From Eubacteriales bacterium (GTDB lineage Bacteria > Bacillota > Clostridia > Peptostreptococcales > Anaerovoracaceae), in contig JAQXNW010000033.1 of assembly GCA_029098205.1 (NCBI GenBank), positions 1 through 11,055 on the forward strand: 11,055 nt of DNA. The letters are read 5' to 3'. Shown piece by piece: positions 6,248 to 11,055 of this stretch. A model generated the notes under the pieces. It was not told where the DNA came from, did no database searches, and saw only the letters and a list, made by a program, of their open reading frames with translations. Position numbers and translations under genes: made by a program. Numbering within the stretch: position 1 is the first letter of the stretch; the number at the start of each line of letters is the position of its first letter.

Positions 6248-7024
6248 ATGAACAATGTCATTTTAGATATCGCGGAACGAATTGCCACCGTCACTATTAA
6301 CCGGCCGAAGTCGCTGAATGCTCTGAATACCGAAACGCTGACCGAATTGAATATTTGCTTTGCAGAACTGGAAAAGCGTAAGGATGTGCGTGTGGTTATT
6401 CTGACTGGATCGGGGGCTAAATCTTTTGTGGCCGGCGCAGATATCTCTGAAATGGTCAATGCGACACCAGCCGAAGGTCGCACTATGTCCTTATTGGCCA
6501 TGGACACCTTCAATAAACTGGAGAATATGCCTCAGGTGACGATTGCTGCAGTCAACGGTTACGCGTTGGGTGGAGGCTGTGAGATCTGCATGAGCTGTGA
6601 CATTCGTTTGGCTTCTGAAAATGCTGTCTTCGGGCAACCGGAGTGCGGTCTGGGTATTATCCCCGGATTTGGTGGTACTCAGCGTCTGGCCCGTTTGATT
6701 GGAGTGGGGCGAGCTAAGGAACTAATCTTTACATGTGATAAAATCGATGCACAAGAGGCATATCGGGTTGGTTTAGTCAATAAAGTTGTTCCTGCTGGGG
6801 AACTGATGGATGCCTGCTGCAAGATGGCAGAAAAAATTCTAGGAAATGGCAGCTATGCCATTTCCATGGGGAAAAGTGTAATTAACGCTGGAAGGGATAT
6901 GGATTTGACCAATGGATTGAAGATGGAAGCGGATGCCTTTGGATTCACATTCTCCACCCATGATAAGAAGGAAGGTATGACGGCCTTTTTGGAAAAGCGG
7001 CCAGCGGATCTAACTGATTTTTGA
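6248..7024 (+). CDS. crt: Short-chain enoyl-CoA hydratase (crotonase)
   Basis: This 258-residue crotonase-superfamily enzyme probably adds water reversibly to a short-chain 2-enoyl-CoA such as crotonyl-CoA, giving 3-hydroxyacyl-CoA in the cytoplasm. 'KSFVAGADISEM' (about 58-69) is the CoA-binding and oxyanion region. 'ALGGGCEICMSCDIRLASENAVFGQPECGLGIIPGFGGTQRL' carries both catalytic glutamates at Glu112 (GGGCE) and Glu132 (QPE), which supports true hydratase activity. The C-terminal 'FSTHDKKEGMTAFLEKR' is the usual CoA-site helix. The whole sequence closely resembles clostridial Crt proteins. ATG at 6248 is chosen because AGGAGG (6235-6240) lies seven bases upstream; an in-frame ATG at 6194 lacks such a site. 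Neighbouring butyrate or crotonate genes (thiolase, acyl-CoA dehydrogenase) are absent, so its partner reactions are unknown. It lies about 150 bases after the regulator relic and is followed by a stem-loop. Confidence 0.92.
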   Translation: MNNVILDIAERIATVTINRPKSLNALNTETLTELNICFAELEKRKDVRVVILTGSGAKSFVAGADISEMVNATPAEGRTMSLLAMDTFNKLENMPQVTIAAVNGYALGGGCEICMSCDIRLASENAVFGQPECGLGIIPGFGGTQRLARLIGVGRAKELIFTCDKIDAQEAYRVGLVNKVVPAGELMDACCKMAEKILGNGSYAISMGKSVINAGRDMDLTNGLKMEADAFGFTFSTHDKKEGMTAFLEKRPADLTDF

Positions 7025-7057
7025 TAAGGCAGATGCAGGAATTTCCTGATATGCTGT

Positions 7058-7105
7058 TCCCAAGTAGGAGACTGGCGGGGTACACCTACTTGGGAGTATT
7101 TATTT
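7058..7105 (+). terminator. Stem-loop after the crotonase gene, possible terminator
   Basis: CCCAAGTAGG (7059-7068) pairs perfectly with CCTACTTGGG (7085-7094), giving a 10-bp stem, extendable by one T-A pair, around a 16-base loop. It begins about 34 bases after the crotonase stop. The following GTATTTATTTA is T-rich but has no solid T-run and the loop is large, so termination is plausible but weaker than for the hairpin at 10435. Confidence 0.5.
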
Positions 7106-7188
7106 AGGAGCTGCAACGAAATTAATTATTCATTAGATCGAATGATATAATTCCATTTTTATTCGGCGGATGTATCCTAAAATTAGTG

Positions 7189-7235
7189 TAAACATCCAAA
7201 CTGATGCAAGGTAATTGCATCAGTTTGGATGTTTA
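7189..7235. repeat. Perfect 20-bp inverted repeat with 7-base spacer
   Basis: TAAACATCCAAACTGATGCA (7189-7208) is the exact reverse complement of 7216-7235, with AGGTAAT between. The stem is too long and too perfect to be chance. It lies eight bases before the ATG of the IS256-type transposase relic, without a solid T-run on either side. It may be a terminator that shields the element from outside transcription, part of the element's end, or a separate small palindromic element. No matching copy of either arm was seen to the right of the relic. Confidence 0.8.
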
Positions 7236-7242
7236 TTTAATT

Positions 7243-7710
7243 ATGAGAAAAAGAAACCGATATAAATCACCGAGAAAGCGTGCCTTGCGCGAAATGATGA
7301 CAGAGTTTTTATTAAAGAAATATGGCATCACGATCAAGGATAGCAGTGATCTGAACTGCGAAATTAGAGACATGATGTCAATACTGTTGGAAGGTGTGAT
7401 GGATAAAGGGATGAGCGAAGATTTGGGTTATTCCATAAGACTTTCACAATAAAAAACTGCCGACAACCGAAACGGGCGTTCTTAGAAGACGAAGAACATT
7501 GACTATGGCGATCATTTAACTCAATCTTCCAAGAGACAGAAACGGTGGATTTGCGCCTCAGATCGAAAAAAGTATCAGAATGCCGTCATCCGAGACATGG
7601 AAGAGAAAAATCTGCCAATTGTGAGAGAAAAATGGAAGGAACTGCCGCTGGAAGAAGTCTAAGAAATTGTTTCTATGGATTTAATTAATTACCACGTACG
7701 AATCGTATAA
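7243..7710 (+). pseudogene. Degenerate IS256/Mutator-family transposase remnant
   Basis: The first 69 codons from ATG 7243 ('MRKRNRYKSPRKRALREMM...GMSEDLGYSIRLSQ') match the N-terminus of IS256-family transposases up to the 'LGYS' motif. The match continues past a TAA at 7450 as 'KTADNRNGRS', then a TAG at 7483. It shifts frame at about 7511-7520 to read 'LNLPRDRNGGFAPQIEK', corresponding to the family's 'VPRDRNGxFEPQ'. It shifts back at the A-run near 7566-7571 to 'KKYQNAVIRDMEEK'. It then jumps, with roughly 50 family residues missing, to 'LPIVREKWKELPLEEV', a TAA at 7660 where the family has Tyr, and 'EIVSMDLINYHVR', which contains the first Asp of the DDE triad. Homology fades by 7710 and the rest of the catalytic domain is absent. 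The element cannot encode an active transposase. Confidence 0.82.
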
Positions 7711-7871
7711 ATCGAATGCATAGACAAGCCTCTCTGGTTCATAAGTTTCTTTTATTATGTTATTATTATACAAAAGAATCGATCAAGTTTAACAGCATAT
7801 TTTGTTGTGCGGGAAAGCAGTTTTTCTTATTATTGAACTTTGTCAGAGAAGATGGATGTCTGGAGGATGAG
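7711..7871. other. AT-rich spacer at the junction of two sequence blocks
   Basis: No gene was recognised. The stretch is AT-rich, with runs such as TTTTATTATGTTATTATTATAC, and ends where the G+C-rich block begins. The in-frame reading upstream of the ATG at 7872 (from an ATG at 7716) looks non-coding and AT-rich, unlike the protein that follows. No right-hand inverted repeat of the transposase remnant was found here. Confidence 0.5.
7805..7833 (+). promoter_or_regulatory. Candidate sigma-70-type promoter for the unrecognised gene
   Basis: TTGTGC (7805-7810) and TATTAT (7828-7833) are separated by 17 bases, followed by the ribosome site and ATG at 7872. The -10 matches five of six consensus bases but the -35 only three of six. 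The AT-rich context makes chance matches likely. Confidence 0.28.
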
Positions 7872-8498
7872 ATGGCGGATTCACTGAAAGAAGCGGAGAT
7901 ATTTTCTGCGACCGGAATGACAAAGGACGGCGCGCCGTTCGCGGCCGCGGGATTTTGTGCGGCAGGAACTTCGAAGCACTGGGAAGAAGCGGTTTCTCGC
8001 TTTTCGAATGTGCCGGTGAAGAGCTCCTCGATCTATACAGTGGATCTTAATCTCGCGATGTGCCTCGCGAACTACCAGGGATCATCGCTCCTTCTCGCCG
8101 CAGTATGCTGTAACACCGGAAGTGATTTCGGAATGGACGAGCGAACGGGAGGCGTAATCGGAGAGCCCGGCATTGATGATGAATCGGCGGATTCCGTTGT
8201 TTCCTGGACGAGCAAAGGATTTCCGGGAGTCGCGGTTCCGGGAGGCCCCGGGATTTATGCAGACGAAAGCGCGGATCCGGATGCGCTGATCCGTGCATCG
8301 GAGGAGCTTTCGAAGCTTCTTCCGGACCCGACGGAAGAAGGAATTTCGGAAGCCCTTGAGAAAGCCGGAATTTCAGGACCGGCGCTGGCTGTTTTTGACG
8401 GCAGCGGAAAAGGCGCACATGGCGCGGTCTATGCGAAGGACGGCGCCGGGAAGGTTCTTTGCGAGATTCTTTCCGGAGGAGCCGTTTCGAATTTTTGA
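7872..8498 (+). CDS. Hypothetical protein, not recognised
   Basis: I do not recognise the family of this 208-residue protein. ATG at 7872 follows GGAGG (7862-7866) with a five-base gap, and the G+C-rich coding style starts here, so the in-frame upstream extension to 7716 is discarded. The protein is acidic and rich in Ala, Gly and Ser, with no signal peptide or clear membrane helix. Residues 1-60 contain 'SATGMTKDGAPFAAAGFCAAG'. The middle has a small hydrophobic stretch 'GSSLLLAAVCC', then 'GVIGEPGIDDESADSVVSW' and 'GGPGIYADESADPDAL', two copies of a (D/A)DESAD motif. The C-terminus reads 'GPALAVFDGSGKGAHG' and ends in 'GGAVSNF'. It shares codon style with the cysteine-synthase-like gene 106 bases downstream and may be functionally linked, but nothing in the sequence proves that. 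Consistent third-position G/C and a good start make a real gene likely. Confidence 0.65.
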   Translation: MADSLKEAEIFSATGMTKDGAPFAAAGFCAAGTSKHWEEAVSRFSNVPVKSSSIYTVDLNLAMCLANYQGSSLLLAAVCCNTGSDFGMDERTGGVIGEPGIDDESADSVVSWTSKGFPGVAVPGGPGIYADESADPDALIRASEELSKLLPDPTEEGISEALEKAGISGPALAVFDGSGKGAHGAVYAKDGAGKVLCEILSGGAVSNF

Positions 8499-8532
8499 CC
8501 TCCGGGTATTTAAATCGCAAAAGAGCGGGTTG

Positions 8533-8568
8533 CCGATAAGCCGATAAGAAAATTTGAATTTTTATAAT
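8533..8568 (+). promoter_or_regulatory. Possible promoter with a short direct repeat upstream of the cysteine-synthase-like gene
   Basis: A perfect -10-like TATAAT lies at 8563-8568, 36 bases before the ATG at 8605. No good -35 box is found at 16-18 bases. Two adjacent copies of CCGATAAG (8533-8540 and 8541-8548) occupy the -35 region and could be part of an operator, or simply a small tandem repeat. Confidence 0.3.
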
Positions 8569-8604
8569 TCTACGGATGAAGGGTGAAAGGACAAAGGACA
8601 GGAA

Positions 8605-9543
8605 ATGGTATTTCAAACAATCTTAGACGCAGCGGAGGACACGCCGATGATCCGGCTGAATCATATGACAGGACCGGATGACGCGGAAATTCTTGTAAAA
8701 TATGAAGGTATGAATGTCGGCGGGTCGATAAAAACCAGAACCGCTTTGAACATGATTGAGAAAGCCGAGGAGCGGGGAGAGCTGAAGCCGGATTCCATCA
8801 TCACAGAGCCTACGAGCGGAAATCAGGGGATCGGGCTCGCGCTGGTCGGCGCCGTGAAGGGATATCGGGTGCGGATTATCATGCCGGACTCGGTCAGTGA
8901 AGAGCGGCGTCTTCTGATCGCGCAGTACGGCGCGGAGCTTGTGCTGGTGCATGACGCAGGCAACATCGGCGAATGCATCAAAACCTGCATTCAGATGGCA
9001 AAGGATATGAAAGAAAAAGATCCGAGAGTCTTTGTCCCGAATCAATTCGACAATATGGATAACATGCTGGTCCATTATGAGAAAACCGGGCAGGAGATTC
9101 TTCGGCAGGTGGATGGCCCGATTGATGCGTTCTGCGCGGGATTCGGAACCAGCGGGACAATCACCGGAGTCGGGCACGCGATCCGGGAGAAATATCCGGG
9201 TGTCCTGATCTGTGCGGCGGAACCGGAGCATGCGGCGCTTTTGTCCGGAGGAAAGATCGGAACGCATCTTCAGATGGGAATCGGCGACGGCGTATTCCCG
9301 AAAATCATGGACCGGGAGCAGATCAAGGATATCATTATCGTGACGGACGAACAGGCGGTCCGGACGGCCCGGGAGCTTGCACTGAAGGAAGGAATTTTGA
9401 CCGGAATTTCGTCAGGATCGAATGTTTTCGCAGCGCAGCAGCTCGCGAAACGCCTGGGAAAAGGAAAACGGGTCGTTACGATTCTTCCGGATACCGGAGA
9501 GCGCTATTTCAGCACGCCGCTGTTCCATCCTGAAGAAATGTAG
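8605..9543 (+). CDS. cysK: Cysteine-synthase-family PLP enzyme (O-acetylserine sulfhydrylase-like)
   Basis: This 312-residue fold-type-II pyridoxal-phosphate enzyme has the normal length for cysteine synthases, which make L-cysteine from O-acetylserine and sulfide in the cytoplasm. The PLP lysine is Lys43 in 'GGSIKTR'. The substrate-binding loop is 'PTSGNQGIG' (about 69-77), the phosphate-binding loop 'GTSGT' (181-185), and the C-terminal part has 'GISSGSN' and 'LPDTGERYFST', all recognisable CysK motifs. Canonical CysK has GGSVKDR, TSGNTG and GTGGT, so three active-site segments carry substitutions (Asp to Thr, Thr to Gln, Gly to Ser). Such sequences are, to my recollection, a clostridial subgroup; the reaction could be cysteine synthesis or a related beta-replacement. 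The ATG is supported by AAGGA (8594-8598) six bases upstream. No cysE or sulfide gene lies nearby. The gene belongs to the G+C-richer right-hand block. Confidence 0.85.
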   Translation: MVFQTILDAAEDTPMIRLNHMTGPDDAEILVKYEGMNVGGSIKTRTALNMIEKAEERGELKPDSIITEPTSGNQGIGLALVGAVKGYRVRIIMPDSVSEERRLLIAQYGAELVLVHDAGNIGECIKTCIQMAKDMKEKDPRVFVPNQFDNMDNMLVHYEKTGQEILRQVDGPIDAFCAGFGTSGTITGVGHAIREKYPGVLICAAEPEHAALLSGGKIGTHLQMGIGDGVFPKIMDREQIKDIIIVTDEQAVRTARELALKEGILTGISSGSNVFAAQQLAKRLGKGKRVVTILPDTGERYFSTPLFHPEEM

Positions 9544-9670
9544 ACGGAGCTGCTTTGCAAGAAACTCATAATTTACAAAAAACTTACGCTCCTGCGGCAG
9601 ATTTCTTTTCATACGGTAAGTACACTGAAAAGATATGACAGAATGTATACAGGAGGGAAGCGGTAACTGA

Positions 9671-10432
9671 ATGGGCAAAGGCAGAGAAAAACAGAAAACG
9701 GATAAAGAAAAAGGTAAAAATAAGAAGGAACGGGAAGAAAAGAAACGGGAACAATCGGAAGACGCGAATCGGTTTCCGCTTTTTGAAAAGGTTCGGAGTT
9801 CGGAATCCGTAAAAACATATATCCGCTGTCAGAATCAGGCTCTCATGGCGCTCGGCTATACCGAACATGGATTCGCGCATGTTGAGACGGTTGCGGAGAG
9901 GACACGGTATATTCTGGAGACATTGGGCGAGGACGATCACACGGTCGATCTGGCTTTGACCGCTGCGTGGCTTCACGATATCGGAAATATCGTAAATCGA
10001 GTGGATCACAGTCAGTCCGGCGCGCTGATGGCATTTCAGATTCTAAAGGATTGGAATGTTCCGGCAGGGGAAATCGCGGATGTGATCTGCGCCATCGGAA
10101 ATCATGATGAGGGAAACGGCGTTCCGGTCAGCCGGATCAGCGCCGCGCTGATTCTGGCGGATAAGTCCGATGTCCGGAGAAGCCGGGTGCAGCAGGAGAA
10201 TGAGCAGAAGTTTGATATCCATGACCGGGTGAATTATTCGGTGACAAGTTCAAAGGTAAAAATCAATCAGGACCGGACCGGCATAAAACTGAAGCTTCAT
10301 ATTGACACGCATTATGGTGAGATCGGCGACTATTTCCAGATTTTCATGGATCGGATGCTTCTCTGCAAACGGGCCGCGAACAGTCTGGGTCTTACTTTCC
10401 ATCTGATTATTAATGAAATGCCGCTGATGTAA
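9671..10432 (+). CDS. HD-domain phosphohydrolase with charged N-terminal tail
   Basis: This 253-residue protein carries an HD metal-dependent phosphohydrolase domain. The ligand set is visible: His70 ('HGFAH'), His102-Asp103 ('AAWLHDIGN'), His145-Asp146 ('AIGNHDEG') and Asp164 ('ILADKSD'). The C-terminal region 'DRVNYSVTSSKVKIN' and 'DYFQIFMDRMLLCKRAANSLGL' matches what I recall of a conserved clostridial HD protein of about 215-220 residues whose substrate is unknown; nucleotide or cyclic-nucleotide hydrolysis are family possibilities. Residues 2-31 are an extra, almost entirely Lys/Arg/Glu/Gln tail not expected in the family. ATG at 9671 is the only start found; AGGAGG at 9651-9656 is about 14 bases upstream, rather far. 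A true intrinsic terminator follows immediately, so this gene ends its transcript. Confidence 0.88.
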   Translation: MGKGREKQKTDKEKGKNKKEREEKKREQSEDANRFPLFEKVRSSESVKTYIRCQNQALMALGYTEHGFAHVETVAERTRYILETLGEDDHTVDLALTAAWLHDIGNIVNRVDHSQSGALMAFQILKDWNVPAGEIADVICAIGNHDEGNGVPVSRISAALILADKSDVRRSRVQQENEQKFDIHDRVNYSVTSSKVKINQDRTGIKLKLHIDTHYGEIGDYFQIFMDRMLLCKRAANSLGLTFHLIINEMPLM

Positions 10433-10434
10433 AT

Positions 10435-10472
10435 CCCATAGAAGCACAGGAAGCGCTTCTATGGGTATTTTT
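10435..10472 (+). terminator. Rho-independent terminator after the HD-domain gene
   Basis: CCCATAGAAGC (10435-10445) pairs perfectly with GCTTCTATGGG (10455-10465) across a nine-base loop, followed by TATTTTTG. The 11-bp stem starts two bases after the stop codon and has a T-run, the standard intrinsic terminator layout. Confidence 0.85.
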
Positions 10473-10540
10473 GTGCCTTTCGATATTCGTGCTATAATTG
10501 TAATTATTGTTTTTATGATTTTTGTACATCTTAGTATACT
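10471..10540 (+). promoter_or_regulatory. Candidate promoter(s) for the membrane protein gene
   Basis: A consensus -10 TATAAT is at 10493-10498, with TTGTGC (10471-10476) 16 bases upstream as a weak -35. A second -10-like TATACT lies at 10535-10540 without a good -35. A promoter is expected here because the preceding gene ends in a terminator and the next gene starts at 10591. Confidence 0.45.
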
Positions 10541-10590
10541 TATACATTGAATACACCGAAGCGGATTCAGAGATCGGAAGGAGGAGCAGA

Positions 10591-11055
10591 ATGGCAAGAG
10601 ATCCGAACTGGAGAAGAACTCATTATTTGAAGGAGCGCCCGGGGACCCGCCGTATTCGGGCGTTTTTCCGTGCGTACAGAATGGAAATCCGTCAGAACAA
10701 GAAGACGTTTTTTGTGTATACCATGCTCCGCATTCTGATTGTATTCTGTATCATCCGGGAGGCAGTCCGCGGAAATTTCGAGTCGGTGTTCATGGCGGCG
10801 ATGACGCTGCTTCTTCTTACGGTTCCCGCCATTCTTCAGATCCAGTTCCGGGTGGATATTCCGCAGCTTCTGGAAATAATCATCCTGCTGTTTATATATT
10901 CGGCGGAAATCCTTGGAGAAATCAATGAGTATTATACGAAAATTCCATTCTGGGATACGATCCTGCACACACTGAATGGTTTTCTGGCGGCTGCCGTCGG
11001 ATTTTCTCTGGTGCTGGTGCTGAATAAGAAAGAGAATGTCGTATTTGAGCTTTCG
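10591..11055 (+). CDS. Multi-pass membrane protein, N-terminal part (runs off the window)
   Basis: An open frame of 155 codons starts at ATG 10591, six bases after a strong AAGGAGG (10578-10584), and continues past the right edge. The N-terminus is basic ('MARDPNWRRTHYLKERPGTRR...'). Hydrophobic segments follow: about residues 42-58 ('FVYTMLRILIVFCII'), 68-81 ('FMAAMTLLLLTVPAIL'), 92-106 ('LLEIIILLFIYSAEIL') and 128-145 ('LNGFLAAAVGFSLVLVL'). The segment 'EINEYYTKIPFWDTILHTLNGF' resembles the conserved aromatic-W-D-x-x-x-H-x-x-x-G signature of DUF2238/YjdF-like membrane proteins. That assignment is tentative and no biochemical function is known to me. With positive residues before the first helix, the N-terminus is probably cytoplasmic. 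Confidence 0.72.
   Translation, partial: MARDPNWRRTHYLKERPGTRRIRAFFRAYRMEIRQNKKTFFVYTMLRILIVFCIIREAVRGNFESVFMAAMTLLLLTVPAILQIQFRVDIPQLLEIIILLFIYSAEILGEINEYYTKIPFWDTILHTLNGFLAAAVGFSLVLVLNKKENVVFELS

Noticed and set aside
7204..7242. Upstream in-frame ATG extension of the transposase relic
   Set aside because: The 13 extra codons are read through the perfect palindrome; the recognisable transposase N-terminus begins at ATG 7243.
8047..8616. Antisense open frame of 189 codons opposite the unrecognised protein
   Set aside because: Rich in Arg, Pro and Ser, as expected for the reverse strand of a G+C-rich gene. The + strand frame has a ribosome site and fits its neighbours' codon style better.
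8623..9267. Antisense open frame of 214 codons opposite the cysteine-synthase-like gene
   Set aside because: The sense strand encodes a full, motif-complete PLP enzyme; the antisense protein has no recognisable domain.
9544..9670. Possible terminator or riboswitch between the cysteine-synthase-like gene and the HD gene
   Set aside because: Only a five-base complement (GGAGC/GCTCC) with a very long loop was found; no T-run and no recognisable riboswitch core.
1..11055. CRISPR array, tRNA or rRNA genes
   Set aside because: No regularly spaced repeats, no cloverleaf-like segments and no rRNA-like conserved stretches were seen on either strand. A covariance-model scan would be the decisive check.

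Overview
The window looks like chromosomal DNA of an anaerobic Gram-positive bacterium of the Clostridia type (Eubacteriales). This is inferred from strong AGGAGG-type ribosome sites, GTG/TTG starts, a clostridial-type crotonase, and an HD-hydrolase of a form I associate with clostridia. The species cannot be named from sequence alone. All recognised genes lie on the + strand.

Region 1 (about 1-5634) is a tight operon for a 2-oxoacid/acetoin-type dehydrogenase complex. It holds the C-terminal end of E1 alpha (gene enters from the left), E1 beta, an E2 acyltransferase with two tandem lipoyl domains, and E3 dihydrolipoamide dehydrogenase. E1 performs the thiamine-diphosphate-dependent cleavage, E2 transfers the acyl group to CoA on swinging lipoyl arms, and E3 reoxidises the lipoyl groups with NAD+. 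Two small genes follow with almost no spacing: a PPC/DUF296-domain protein and a metallo-beta-lactamase-fold hydrolase. Their link to the complex is not established and is the most interesting functional question here.

Region 2 (5698-7235) opens with a broken Crp/Fnr-type regulator: the sensor domain is split over three frames and no DNA-binding domain is visible. An intact short-chain enoyl-CoA hydratase (crotonase) with its own strong ribosome site follows, then a stem-loop that may end the unit, and then a perfect 20-bp inverted repeat.

Region 3 (7243-7710) is a decayed IS256/Mutator-family transposase remnant with in-frame stops, frameshifts, an internal deletion and no C-terminal half. 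Just beyond it, at about 7860, base composition and codon use change visibly (more G+C, many CCG/GGA/ATC codons). This suggests the left block and the right block have different histories.

Region 4 (7872-11055) carries an unrecognised 208-residue protein, a cysteine-synthase-family PLP enzyme with unusual active-site loops, an HD-domain phosphohydrolase followed by a clear intrinsic terminator, and the start of a multi-pass membrane protein that runs off the right edge. No tRNA, rRNA, CRISPR array or complete mobile element was seen.
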